Of a DNA stretch of 64,000 nt, positions 33,578-42,463 are shown piece after piece. The stretch spans positions 2,180,501 to 2,244,500 of the forward strand of contig NZ_CP047029.1 in assembly GCF_009796805.1 (NCBI RefSeq), written 5' to 3'. A program made the position numbers and the translations under genes. The stretch is from Algibacter sp. L1A34 (GTDB lineage: Bacteria; Bacteroidota; Bacteroidia; Flavobacteriales; Flavobacteriaceae). The notes below the pieces were generated by a model that ran no database searches, was not told where the DNA came from, and saw only the letters and a program-made list of their open reading frames with translations. Each line of letters begins with the position of its first letter. Position 1 is the first letter of the stretch.

Positions 33578-33994
33578 TTATTTTTTAATTTTTGCAACGT
33601 CGTCTTCGGTAATAATTTTGTCGTTTTTATTACCCCAAGCGTTGGTAATATAATTCATAACATCGGCCACTTCATCATCGCTTAAACCTAAAGGCATCAT
33701 GCTGCCATTATATATTTTGCCATTAACGACCATTCTACCTGTTTTGCCGAATTTTATGGCTTTTATGCTCTCGATTGTTTCTTTTAAAAGGAAATCGGAT
33801 TTTGCTAATGGCGGATAAACTTTTTCTACGCCTTTACCGTTTGGTAAATGGCAAGACACACAAAAATCATTATAAATTTCTCGACCTCGAACTATACTTT
33901 CTTTTAATGGATCGGTTTTGATATAGGTTGTTTTATCTGGCGTTATCTGGTATAATGAATAGCAAAATAATAGACATAATACAGTTATTTTCAT
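33578..33994 (-). CDS. Exported c-type cytochrome
   Basis: A 138-residue protein with an N-terminal signal and one haem site CVSCH near residues 43-47; the distal Met ligand is likely in GSMMPLGLSDDEVADVMNYI. It is a cytochrome c class I domain. It follows the PQQ-type dehydrogenase gene by three bases, so it is the probable electron acceptor of that enzyme in the periplasm. Confidence 0.9.
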   Translation of the reverse strand: MKITVLCLLFCYSLYQITPDKTTYIKTDPLKESIVRGREIYNDFCVSCHLPNGKGVEKVYPPLAKSDFLLKETIESIKAIKFGKTGRMVVNGKIYNGSMMPLGLSDDEVADVMNYITNAWGNKNDKIITEDDVAKIKK

Positions 33995-33998
33995 AGTT

Positions 33999-35123
33999 TT
34001 ATTTTTTTGGAATAATTTTAAAAATGCCTTTACCTTCTACGGCAACGTAAATATAACCATCTGGAGCTTGGACTACGTTACGTACGCGGCCAATATTTTT
34101 AAATAATTCTTCGCGTTTTACTACTTTGTTATTCTCGAGAACTAAGCGTTCTAAATATTGAAATTTTAAGGAGCCTACCAAGATATTATTTTTCCATTCT
34201 GGATATTTCCCCGACGTTACAAAAGCCATACCACTTGGGGCGATAGATGGTACCCAATAAAACAAGGGTTGCTCCATACCTTCTTTTTCTGTTATTTCTG
34301 TAAATGCTGTGCCACTGTAATTTACGCCATAGGAAATTATAGGCCAACCGTAGTTTTTCCCTTTGGCAAGTATATTAATTTCATCGCCACCTTTTGGTCC
34401 ATGTTCGTTAACCCAAATTACTCCTGTTTCTGGGTGTTTAGCCATGCCTTGAGGATTACGATGTCCGTAACTGAAAATAGCTGTTTTGGCATTGGGTGTG
34501 TTTACAAACGGATTATCTGCAGGGATTGTTCCATCATCATTTAATCTATATATTTTTCCACAATCGCGCGTAATATCTTGTGGGTTTTCGTCACGATTAC
34601 CACGTTCGCCAATAGAGAAATATAAATAACCATCATTATCAAATGTTATTCTAGAACCAAAATGTTGTCCTTTTTTAGTGTTTGGTCCAGCTTTGTATAA
34701 TACCTGTTTTTCAACTAAAGTATTGTTGCTTATTTTGGCTCGCATTAGCGCAGTATTGCCACCATCGCCTTCTCCTTCCGCGGAAGCGTATGTAATATAT
34801 ATCCAACCGTTATTTTTATAATCTGGATGAATTTCAATGTCTAATAAGCCTCCTTGTCCGCGAACATAAATATCGGGTAAACCATCTATATTTGTTTTTG
34901 TTCCATTTTTAAAAAGAATAAGTTCACCAGCTTTTTCTGTAATAAGTATACCACCATCTGGTAAAAAAGCCATACCCCAAGGCGTGTTTAAATTGGGAAC
35001 AACTAACTCTGTTGTGTAATTTAAGTTTACAGGTGTTGTTGCTTTTACTTCCGTTTCGGTTTGTTGAGCACAAGCATTTAGTGATAGTGAAATTACAGCA
35101 ATTATAACGTGAAGTTTTTTCAT
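33999..35123 (-). CDS. PQQ-dependent sugar dehydrogenase, lipoprotein
   Basis: A 374-residue soluble-glucose-dehydrogenase-like beta-propeller. Lipoprotein signal with ISLSLNACAQQ. Conserved segments include NTPWGMAFLPDGGILITEKAG, HFGSRITFDNDGYLYFSIGERG, SYGHRNPQGM and HGPKGGDEINI, which carry the active-site His, the Ca/PQQ-binding residues and Arg. It should oxidise an aldose with PQQ and pass electrons to the cytochrome encoded next to it. It contains the second copy of a 13-bp palindrome (34776-34788). Confidence 0.88.
   Translation of the reverse strand: MKKLHVIIAVISLSLNACAQQTETEVKATTPVNLNYTTELVVPNLNTPWGMAFLPDGGILITEKAGELILFKNGTKTNIDGLPDIYVRGQGGLLDIEIHPDYKNNGWIYITYASAEGEGDGGNTALMRAKISNNTLVEKQVLYKAGPNTKKGQHFGSRITFDNDGYLYFSIGERGNRDENPQDITRDCGKIYRLNDDGTIPADNPFVNTPNAKTAIFSYGHRNPQGMAKHPETGVIWVNEHGPKGGDEINILAKGKNYGWPIISYGVNYSGTAFTEITEKEGMEQPLFYWVPSIAPSGMAFVTSGKYPEWKNNILVGSLKFQYLERLVLENNKVVKREELFKNIGRVRNVVQAPDGYIYVAVEGKGIFKIIPKK
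34776..34788. repeat. Palindromic 13-mer TTCCGCGGAAGCG, copy 2
   Basis: Identical to the copy at 24991-25003; here it is read as Tyr-Ala-Ser-Ala-Glu on the minus strand within the sugar dehydrogenase gene. Confidence 0.5.
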
Positions 35124-35148
35124 CTTTTTTGTTTTTTTATAAATTTAG

Positions 35149-37446
35149 TTAAAACATATAACTTAAGTTTATTCCGGTGTAATAATTTATAGGATTACCT
35201 GGGTAATAGTATCTTGGAGCAGTACCGCCAAAGCCAATAGCGTTAATTAGTATTTGCGATGCGTAGTGTTTATTAAAAATATTATCTAGACCAAAATAGG
35301 CATTAAGTTTAAGGTGTTTCTTTATGTTGTGCTTGTAGCCCAACTTAATATTCGTTAAACTATAACTGTTAGAAAAAAGCGAGTTGCTATCCGTTATGGG
35401 TATGCGCCCCACATATTGATAGTTTATCGTTGCATACATACCCCGTTTAGTATCTAAATCGAGACCTGTATTTAATAGATTTGATGGCACACCAGTTAGT
35501 TTGTTTCCTGAGAAATTGTCTCCATTATCTAGAAATTCTTTAAATTTAAAATTGTTTAAAGTATAGGTTACATAATGGTTGAGAGATATCATTTTCGATT
35601 CCAACCATTGGTATTTTAAAACTATTTCCAGCCCATCGTGAGTTGTTCTTCCAGCGTTAATACCAATAAATTGGTCGTCACCCGTTCTTCTGGCCACTAA
35701 AAGATTACGAACGTCTAACCTGTATAAAGCTAAATTGAGTTTTAAACGGTTGTTGAAAAAAGCATTTCTAGTGCCTATTTCGAAATTCCAGCCGGTTTCT
35801 GGTTTTATGTCGGTATTTATTAGTCCATCGGGTAGCAAGGTTTCTTGAGTTGAAGGAGGTGAAAAACCATGACTGATATTCCCGTAAAGACTAACATGAT
35901 CTGTGAATAAATGTGAAAATCCGAATTTTGGAGATAATATAGCTTTGAATTTGTAGTTCCCCGATTGGTCTGGGTTTTCATTTGTAACAAATTGGTCTAA
36001 TAGATTGTAAGATGTTTTGTTAAAGTTTAAACCAAGGGAAAATGTTGTTCTTTCTGAAGCTTGATAATTAGTCTCAAAGAAAAGGTTATAATACGTTCTG
36101 TTTTCTTTAAATTCAGATAGTTTGTCTCCTTTAATGCTCCCTGTTCCTGCAGGGAAATCTTGATATAGGTTTTCAAAAGTTCTAGATGTATAGGTGTCTT
36201 TAAAAAACTCGCCACCAAGAGTCCAATTTACTTTTTTAAAGGATCCTAAAAGGCGGCTTCTTAAACCAAAAGCAGCTGTGTTTTCCGTTAGAATATTAAA
36301 AGGTCTTGGTTCGTATGCTTTCTTAAATGAGGTAAAAATACTTGTTATTTGTTTTAGGTTACTTGCGTATTGATGATTCCAAGAACTCCCGAAAATACCA
36401 CGTTGCGAATCTTCGTAGCCTTTAGATTGTGCCCAAGTAAAAGCTGCTGATTTGGGGTTGTTTGTAAAGGTGCTTTTGTCTATAGAACTTGGTATGAAAG
36501 CTTTTAAATCTACATAACTGGCTAAAAATGAAATATCATCCTTTTCACTTAAAAAGTGTTTAGTGTTGATAGTAAAAGTTTGCCGATTGTATTTATTATT
36601 ATCGCGGTACCCATCGCTTTGTGTGTTGCTATGTATAATTTTAAAACTGTTTTTACCTGTACCGTGATTTATATTTAATAGGCCTTTTATAAGTCCGAAC
36701 GATCCAAACGAAATATCAGTTTGAAACGACGTCTGATTTAAATAAGCGCTTTGTGGAATTAAATGGATAGTACCACCTAATCCAGCACCATAAATACTAG
36801 AGCCAGCACCTTTAATAATTTCAAAGCGGGAGATCGTGCTCAATTCAAAATCTTCAATGTTAGTTTCTCCGTTCCCTGATGTAAGCGGGATATCCAGAAA
36901 ATAAGCTCTAATTTTTGAAGTTCCATATAGATTCCTGGAACCAATACCTCTAATAGAAATTTTGTTTGTATTTAAAGCTCCCGATTGCATGAACACACTA
37001 GGAACTCTGTTTAAAGCATGGATTGGGTTTGTTGTGTTTCCGCGTTCAATATCTTTAGATGTAACTATGTCTATAGTTGTATTTGCTTTTTTTAGTTTTA
37101 GGGGTAAATGGTGTGCGTTAACAATAATTTCACTTAAGTGAGAAGGGTTTAGCTCTAACTGAATAGTAGTATAGTTAGATTTTACAAATTCGATTTTTAC
37201 TTGATAGCCTATTTTTTCAATTTGATATAATCCAGATTTTTGCAGTTTAAAAGCACCTAAAACATTAGAAATTGAAACAATATGGTTTAGGCTATCTTTA
37301 ATTGTTACATTTTCAAGCGGAGTTCCGTTTTCGCTATCAATAATTTTGCCTGTTATAATTTGTTGAGCATTTATATTTAAGCCTCCAATAAGCAAAATAA
37401 TAAACGTTATTATTTTACTGAAATACAAATGGTTATGCTTTTTCAT
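35149..37446 (-). CDS. TonB-dependent outer-membrane receptor
   Basis: A 765-residue receptor. After a signal peptide (ends LNINAQ) comes a carboxypeptidase-like regulatory domain (ITGKIIDSENGTPLENVTI, about 30-110), then the plug (LNRVPSVFMQSGALNTNKIS; GAGSSIYGAGLGGTIHL) and a 22-strand barrel ending in Phe (YTGINLSYMF). No SusD partner is next to it, so it is probably for a small ligand rather than a polysaccharide. Directly upstream of the PQQ-type dehydrogenase (25 bases), suggesting import of PQQ or a metal cofactor; that is inference. Confidence 0.9.
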   Translation of the reverse strand: MKKHNHLYFSKIITFIILLIGGLNINAQQIITGKIIDSENGTPLENVTIKDSLNHIVSISNVLGAFKLQKSGLYQIEKIGYQVKIEFVKSNYTTIQLELNPSHLSEIIVNAHHLPLKLKKANTTIDIVTSKDIERGNTTNPIHALNRVPSVFMQSGALNTNKISIRGIGSRNLYGTSKIRAYFLDIPLTSGNGETNIEDFELSTISRFEIIKGAGSSIYGAGLGGTIHLIPQSAYLNQTSFQTDISFGSFGLIKGLLNINHGTGKNSFKIIHSNTQSDGYRDNNKYNRQTFTINTKHFLSEKDDISFLASYVDLKAFIPSSIDKSTFTNNPKSAAFTWAQSKGYEDSQRGIFGSSWNHQYASNLKQITSIFTSFKKAYEPRPFNILTENTAAFGLRSRLLGSFKKVNWTLGGEFFKDTYTSRTFENLYQDFPAGTGSIKGDKLSEFKENRTYYNLFFETNYQASERTTFSLGLNFNKTSYNLLDQFVTNENPDQSGNYKFKAILSPKFGFSHLFTDHVSLYGNISHGFSPPSTQETLLPDGLINTDIKPETGWNFEIGTRNAFFNNRLKLNLALYRLDVRNLLVARRTGDDQFIGINAGRTTHDGLEIVLKYQWLESKMISLNHYVTYTLNNFKFKEFLDNGDNFSGNKLTGVPSNLLNTGLDLDTKRGMYATINYQYVGRIPITDSNSLFSNSYSLTNIKLGYKHNIKKHLKLNAYFGLDNIFNKHYASQILINAIGFGGTAPRYYYPGNPINYYTGINLSYMF

Positions 37447-37577
37447 TTTCTGTTTGTGTGAGTTTTTATGTCAGGTTATGCTAATATTAAATGCAACTTG
37501 TTTTATTCTTATAAAGGTTAAAAATAATTTTTTTAAAAATTATATAAAATATTTAGTGCATATATTATATAAAAAAG

Positions 37578-37585
37578 TATATTTG
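37578..37585 (+). promoter_or_regulatory. Promoter element of tRNA-Pro
   Basis: TATATTTG matches the -7 consensus and lies 22 bases before the mature tRNA 5' end. The -33 region holds TTAGTG rather than TTG. Confidence 0.5.
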
Positions 37586-37607
37586 CATCCCGTTAGAGAT
37601 AACTATT

Positions 37608-37682
37608 CGGGGTGTAGCGTAGCCCGGTTATCGCGCCACGTTTGGGACGTGGAGGCCGCAGGTTCGAATCCTGCCACCCCGA
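37608..37682 (+). tRNA. tRNA-Pro (anticodon TGG)
   Basis: The acceptor arms CGGGGTG/CACCCCG pair fully. The anticodon arm CCACG/CGTGG encloses TTTGGGA with anticodon TGG (proline, CCA). The T-arm reads GCAGG-TTCGAAT-CCTGC. Discriminator A; CCA is not encoded. The C1-G72 pair is typical of bacterial tRNA-Pro. Confidence 0.96.
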
Positions 37683-37705
37683 CTAACCTAGAGATAGGGA
37701 AGATA

Positions 37706-37741
37706 AAAACACTGTTAATCGTATGATTTTCAGTGTTTTTT
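37706..37741 (+). terminator. Intrinsic terminator of tRNA-Pro
   Basis: AACACTG-TT-AATC-GTAT-GATT-TT-CAGTGTT makes a two-part stem followed by T residues, about 25 bases after the tRNA. Confidence 0.75.
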
Positions 37742-37865
37742 GTTTTATATGTTATTGTTTGATATCATATAATAAATACAGAGTATGAACGCTCATTCTA
37801 AATTTGAGTTTTACACTTAGGTGAATAAATATATGATGATACTTATAAAGGTGCTTTTACTAAAA

Positions 37866-37906
37866 GCAGTGCTCTTTTACTTGTTTTTCACAAGAGTACG
37901 CTGCTA
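37866..37906 (-). terminator. Probable terminator of the Sco operon
   Basis: AGCAG...CTGCT and CTCTT/AAGAG pair to form an interrupted stem, followed on the minus strand by a short T-run. It lies just past the stop of the Sco-family gene. Confidence 0.5.
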
Positions 37907-37915
37907 ACGAAAGTT

Positions 37916-38581
37916 TTATTCTTCATTTTTTAAAGTATTTATATCATTGATTAGCGCTTTCATATCTAAAGCTACGGTGCCATTATAAATACCTCGAATT
38001 TTTTTGCTTTTGTCTACTAAAATTAAATGCTCGGTATGTAGAAACTCTGTGCTATCTCTACTGAAACCAATATCTTCTTCGGCATAATAAGATTGTCTCG
38101 CTAATTTATAGATGTCACTTTTTGAACCTGTTAGAAATTGCCAATTCTTATTGGTTATGTCATGAATCTTCTTGTAAGTGTTTAGTTTACTTGGCGTATC
38201 TATCCAAGGTGTAACAGAATAAGATAGAAAGACAAGGTCTTTATTGTTTTGCAAGCTATCACTAACTATTTTTAAATTATCTGTCATTATTGGGCAAATA
38301 CTACCGCAAGTCGTGAAAATAAAATTGGCAACGTGTATTTTATTTTTAATTATATTTTGATTCACCAAAACACTATCTTGATTTAAGAATTCAAAATCAG
38401 CAATAGTATGTGTAATTTCTTTTTGAACGCTAGATTTATCCTTTATAAATACAGGGGTAAAAGTCGGGTCATTATAGTAAGGCAAAGCTATGGTGTCTTT
38501 TATATTCTGAAGCTGCTTTTTGTTTCCATTACAACCAATGAGTAAAATACTACTTATTAAAAAAAATACTATCCGATACAT
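37916..38581 (-). CDS. SCO family (Sco1/SenC) lipoprotein
   Basis: A 221-residue thioredoxin-fold lipoprotein (signal ISSILLIGCNGN). The copper-binding CxxxC is in FIFTTCGSICPIMTDN (about residues 96-105), and the third ligand His lies in EFLHTEHLILVDKS. Such proteins deliver copper to the CuA site of cytochrome oxidase or act as copper-linked reductases. Here it ends a LytTR-headed operon with no oxidase genes, so its client may be another copper protein, possibly the YHYH protein. It overlaps the upstream YwqK gene by 32 bases. Confidence 0.88.
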   Translation of the reverse strand: MYRIVFFLISSILLIGCNGNKKQLQNIKDTIALPYYNDPTFTPVFIKDKSSVQKEITHTIADFEFLNQDSVLVNQNIIKNKIHVANFIFTTCGSICPIMTDNLKIVSDSLQNNKDLVFLSYSVTPWIDTPSKLNTYKKIHDITNKNWQFLTGSKSDIYKLARQSYYAEEDIGFSRDSTEFLHTEHLILVDKSKKIRGIYNGTVALDMKALINDINTLKNEE

Positions 38582-39134
38582 TTACACAGTTTTTAGTTCC
38601 TAATAACCCATATCTTTTACCACTAATGATAACGTAGTTTGCTCTAATTTTCCCGTTATCATACCATAGTTTTTGTGAGCCTTCCTCTTGTCCGTTGGTA
38701 TAATGAGCTAAATGAAATAAAAACCCATAGCTATTCCATTCTTTTAATTCACCTTCATAGGCATCCTTTTTGGCTGTATATTCAAATCTTTTATTTCCAT
38801 TTTTCCAAAAGGCAATTTGCTTACCGTTTTTTTGTCCAGAAGAATAATGTCGCAATTCCTTTAATTTATTATCAGTGTACCATTTTTTTGAAGCACCTTC
38901 TTTTAACCCATTGTAATAACTTTCTATTAAAATCGTATCTACGGACCCTGGATGTAGTTCGTAAACGAAACCTGAATAGATTTTGTCTTCCAAATAGAGT
39001 GAACTGGTTTTTGTTGTGGTATTTGATTTTAAAACAAATGAAGCTGGAATGTTTTTAATAATAACAGTTTTATTTGTTTCGTTTTTACAAGAACACATGC
39101 AAATAATCAGGAAAATTAAATGGGCGTATTTCAT
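38550..39134 (-). CDS. MORN/YwqK-type repeat lipoprotein
   Basis: A 194-residue lipoprotein (LIICMCSCKNE). The mature part is a series of MORN-like repeats with the pattern YxNGxxxGxxxxWYxxG (YYNGLKEGASKKWYTDN; YTNGQEEGSQKLWYDNGK). Databases often call this the YwqK antitoxin family, but an envelope lipoprotein without a toxin neighbour is unlikely to be an antitoxin. It overlaps the YHYH gene by one base and the Sco gene by 32. Confidence 0.8.
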   Translation of the reverse strand: MKYAHLIFLIICMCSCKNETNKTVIIKNIPASFVLKSNTTTKTSSLYLEDKIYSGFVYELHPGSVDTILIESYYNGLKEGASKKWYTDNKLKELRHYSSGQKNGKQIAFWKNGNKRFEYTAKKDAYEGELKEWNSYGFLFHLAHYTNGQEEGSQKLWYDNGKIRANYVIISGKRYGLLGTKNCVNVSDSIFFNK

Positions 39135-39883
39135 TACTGTGTTACAGTTCCTGGTGTTCCATAATATCCGTTTCCGTTTATATAAGGGTCTGTATTGGTA
39201 ATATGATAGTGATAAATACCATCAGGGTAATCTTCGGTAGCGTGGTTATGACCATGATATGCATCTAATCCAGTAACGTCCATTTCATTTTCTTCAGGAC
39301 CATAAACAGGAAAACCATCTAAAAGAAAACCAAGTAGTGCAGACCTGCTAGCCGTTACGGTTGTTAAATATAGTGGTTCAATATGATAATGGAAGGTTCC
39401 GTTTGCTGTTGGGTGTCCCAAATATTTATCAAAACTTTGAAACTCGTCTGTAAGCGGCTGGTTAGGTCCTGCATATTGATTAAATAGAGGTACTCCGTTT
39501 AATGAAACACCGATGGCTCCAAGTGGTGTTGCTGCATGATTAGTAGCTACTGTTGGGTTTAAAGGGATTTTAAAGGTGTAATCAAAAGAAGCTATTGTAT
39601 TGGGATTTTTTTTGAAAGTATAACCTTCGAAAGTTGTACCACTAAAATCTTCGTATAACTCACTTGAAGTTGGGTAATAAACACTCTTATGGTCTGGTGT
39701 GCCATTTGTATTTATGGTAATATAAGTGCCATCGCTTGTAATACTTGTTGCACCATAAATTTTTAAATACACATCAGGAACTTCTATAGTTTCAGGGGTT
39801 GTTACTTTATCGTCTTCATTACAACTAGCAAGGCTTAAAAAGATCATTATTATGGTGAAGTTTTTAATATATTTCGATTTCAT
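39134..39883 (-). CDS. YHYH domain lipoprotein
   Basis: A 249-residue lipoprotein (FLSLASCNEDD). The YHYH domain shows two copies of the namesake pattern (TFHYHIEPLYLT; GIYHYHITNTDPY), with additional His in DAYHGHNHATEDYPDG and the GFPVYGP segment. Family function is unknown; the His clusters suggest metal binding. Its overlap with the YwqK-like gene and closeness to the Sco copper chaperone make copper a candidate. The neighbouring upstream gene is the arylsulfotransferase-like propeller. Confidence 0.85.
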   Translation of the reverse strand: MKSKYIKNFTIIMIFLSLASCNEDDKVTTPETIEVPDVYLKIYGATSITSDGTYITINTNGTPDHKSVYYPTSSELYEDFSGTTFEGYTFKKNPNTIASFDYTFKIPLNPTVATNHAATPLGAIGVSLNGVPLFNQYAGPNQPLTDEFQSFDKYLGHPTANGTFHYHIEPLYLTTVTASRSALLGFLLDGFPVYGPEENEMDVTGLDAYHGHNHATEDYPDGIYHYHITNTDPYINGNGYYGTPGTVTQ

Positions 39884-40028
39884 ATAGATTCTATTTTGAT
39901 TAATGTTTTTTTGTTGAAATATTTTCGATGGCAGCTACTTGTAAGAGTAGTATTGGATATATTGCACTTCATTTTCAAATAGGGAAGTCTATAGCAAGTA
40001 AGATTACAATGATAACGCTTATTTACTT

Positions 40029-41063
40029 TTAATAACTAGAATATTTCCTAATCTTGAATATTTCAGAGCTCTTATTTGTATTCGTGCTCTCTGGTGAATA
40101 GTCCCAAACTTCTTCTCCAGTTTCAGAGACCTCTATAATGCGTGCTTCAATTCCCGAGCAAATGATGGTATTGCCGGATTCTAAACGATAAACTCCCGAT
40201 ATATGATCAGAATAAAAATCATTTGAATATTGCCATATAAGCTCATCTAACTTTGTGATTTCTAATACTTCTGATTTATTGTTACCTGCATTATTGTTAA
40301 AGACTAAAATATTTCCATTATCTAAAAGAGTAGCATCATGCTGACCAGATAGAGTGCCATTAACAGATAGAGTGGTTGTTATTTCTTTACTTTCTTTATT
40401 GATTAAATAGAGTTTATTTTGACTTCTGGAACTTATTAAAATAGAGCCGTTTTTATAATCAATAGAGTTAAAATGAAGAAAGTCTGTTTTATCATTATCG
40501 TTTGGAATAAGGCCACCGTCATTTATTGCGCTCCATTCCCAAATAACCGAATTGTTAGTTTTGTCTATTAGTAATATGTTTTCATTCCAGTATTCTTCTC
40601 CATTGTATTCTAGAAGTTCCCATGTAAGAGCAATTATTGTATTTTCATCTACCTCTTTAAAATCGTGATGAAATGTAGAGTTGTCACTATCTTTTTGAAC
40701 AGACCAAATAACATTGCTATTATCGTTTAGTTCTTCGATAATTCCTCCAACAGCACCACCACTAGAAAAAACTCCTGCTTTAGCTTCGGGTGTGGACCCT
40801 AAACGAAGAAGGTTATTGTTTTTAGATAAATAAGACCCCCCAGAAGTTTGGAATGAAGATGTCCATGATTTTACATCATTTCCTATGGTATCGATTAGAT
40901 GTATTGTTTTGTCTCCCATAAAAGAGTAAAGAACATATCCATCGCTAAGTTTACCTATTGTATCATCTATTGGTGTCTCTATATTACCACTATTGGAATC
41001 TTTTTCGCAAGAGAAAATTAAAAAACCAGTGATTATAATTATTAAAAATTTTAAGTGTTTCAT
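40029..41063 (-). CDS. Arylsulfotransferase-like beta-propeller lipoprotein
   Basis: A lipoprotein of 344 residues from the ATG at 41063 (an upstream TTG at 41069 is less likely). Signal ITGFLIFSCEKDS. Repeats such as DNGNILVFNN, LESGNTIICSG and a conserved STFHHDFKEVDENT segment match ASST-type (arylsulfotransferase) propellers, where a His forms the sulfo-histidine intermediate. Whether it transfers sulfate is unproven, since ASST-like propellers are also used as binding modules. The operon context is unusual for a sulfotransferase. Confidence 0.72.
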   Translation of the reverse strand: MKHLKFLIIIITGFLIFSCEKDSNSGNIETPIDDTIGKLSDGYVLYSFMGDKTIHLIDTIGNDVKSWTSSFQTSGGSYLSKNNNLLRLGSTPEAKAGVFSSGGAVGGIIEELNDNSNVIWSVQKDSDNSTFHHDFKEVDENTIIALTWELLEYNGEEYWNENILLIDKTNNSVIWEWSAINDGGLIPNDNDKTDFLHFNSIDYKNGSILISSRSQNKLYLINKESKEITTTLSVNGTLSGQHDATLLDNGNILVFNNNAGNNKSEVLEITKLDELIWQYSNDFYSDHISGVYRLESGNTIICSGIEARIIEVSETGEEVWDYSPESTNTNKSSEIFKIRKYSSY

Positions 41064-41127
41064 ATTCAATTATTTTTGGCTTCTTATTTAAGAGCGTTAA
41101 TTTAAAAGTGCGTTATGGTATAAGTGC

Positions 41128-42354
41128 TTAATTTACATCTCTTACACATCTAATAAAATTATAAACATAGCGAACATCACCTTGTGGACCAAAATTATCA
41201 GGAAAATCTGTTGCATCTCCAGATTTAGGATCATTACGTTGTGCTCCGGCACCATGTACATCCATTAGATTACCATTCATTACGCCTTGAGCTTTTCCAA
41301 AGCAAAAATAAACGGCATCGGTATATGGAGTTGGTCCATCTTGTAATGGTGAGCTGGACCAATAGTAACCATACTGTCCAGTATTACCATCGGTATCAAT
41401 AATAGGAGTACAAGAAAATAATGGGTCTATCGCTGGTGAAGAAGTCGTTGAAGGGCTTCGTGTATAATCAACAATACTCTGTAATTCTTTAGCATTCGGC
41501 ATTCTCCAGTCGCCATGTTCGGCAAGTGTAAGTGACTCGGCGTAATCTAATGCGTTTTCCCAGTCGTAAGTATTACCATTATCTGCTTGTTGCCACATTA
41601 AACCTGTTGCAAGGTCTGTAATAGTACCATCACCATTGTCTGTAAAGTTGTTTTCGCCATAAGATTCGTTACCTCTTACCATTCTAAAATACATAGTGTT
41701 AGGAGAACCATCTGCAGGCTTATATTTAGGGTATCCTTTTAATCGACCATCAACAAAATTATAACCAAAAATGGCCTCATCTCCATTCATTATAAGTCCC
41801 GCATAATGTGTTTTAGACCAAGTTTGTCCATCTATTTCTCTTTCTCCTATAGATTCATCTCCAATAGGTTGTTCAAAATAATTGGTATCGATAAATAGGT
41901 CTACGGCATCATCGCCAAAGCATCTTCCTGTAAAATTAGCTAATGAGTACAATTCTTTGATAGTAGGTATTCTCCAGTCTGTATGATCCCCCAAACTTAT
42001 AGTTTCTACTAATGCTGCAGCATCTGAATAAGACATTTTATCGCCCATATCTTGTTGCCACATTAAACCTGTTATATTATCAGTAACTGTTCCGTCACCA
42101 TTGTTGGTATACGATGGTTGATTTCCATTGTAAGTTGCGTCTTGCCCGTAAAAATCTTGCCCCGAAGTTGGTGCTGTTATTAGAGCATCATTACTGTAAA
42201 ACTCGAAAACACCTGTATCTACAATTGGATAGGTTTTGTCTGTTGTGTCCAAAGTAGAAGCATCATCTGATATCTCTGATTCGTCATTATTACATGAAAA
42301 TAATGTAATGGTAAGTATAAAGATTGCTAAAAAATTAATATGTTTAATATTCAT
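41128..42354 (-). CDS. DUF1566 (Lcl C-terminal-like) lipoprotein, copy 1
   Basis: A 408-residue lipoprotein (TITLFSCNNDE) with two DUF1566 units: NGDGTVTDNITGLMWQQ followed by HTDWRIPTIKELYSL, then NGDGTITDLATGLMWQQ and HGDWRMPNAKELQSIVDY. The same fold ends the Legionella Lcl adhesin. A close paralogue follows upstream at 42464-43651. A minus-strand TAAATTTG (42372-42379) 18 bases before the start could be an internal promoter. Confidence 0.85.
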   Translation of the reverse strand: MNIKHINFLAIFILTITLFSCNNDESEISDDASTLDTTDKTYPIVDTGVFEFYSNDALITAPTSGQDFYGQDATYNGNQPSYTNNGDGTVTDNITGLMWQQDMGDKMSYSDAAALVETISLGDHTDWRIPTIKELYSLANFTGRCFGDDAVDLFIDTNYFEQPIGDESIGEREIDGQTWSKTHYAGLIMNGDEAIFGYNFVDGRLKGYPKYKPADGSPNTMYFRMVRGNESYGENNFTDNGDGTITDLATGLMWQQADNGNTYDWENALDYAESLTLAEHGDWRMPNAKELQSIVDYTRSPSTTSSPAIDPLFSCTPIIDTDGNTGQYGYYWSSSPLQDGPTPYTDAVYFCFGKAQGVMNGNLMDVHGAGAQRNDPKSGDATDFPDNFGPQGDVRYVYNFIRCVRDVN

Positions 42355-42371
42355 GTTTTTTTTATTAAAGT

Positions 42372-42379
42372 CAAATTTA
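42372..42379 (-). promoter_or_regulatory. Candidate internal promoter element
   Basis: The minus strand reads TAAATTTG, an exact -7 match 18 bases before the DUF1566 copy 1 start. No TTG at the -33 position. Confidence 0.35.
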
Positions 42380-42463
42380 CTTACTGTATAAGTTTAAAGA
42401 AAAAGGTATAAATAGAATACATTGTTTCATCAATGAAAATCTAGATTTAAGAAATTTGAATTA

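Noticed and set aside
37454-37726. Plus-strand reading frame across tRNA-Pro
   Set aside because: It overlaps the tRNA completely and has no protein-like features.
38675-39058. 127-codon plus-strand frame opposite the YwqK-like gene
   Set aside because: It is antisense to a well-supported lipoprotein gene; His/Tyr-rich composition is an effect of the opposite strand.
38550-39134. Toxin-antitoxin antitoxin (YwqK label)
   Set aside because: The protein is an exported lipoprotein and no toxin gene is adjacent.
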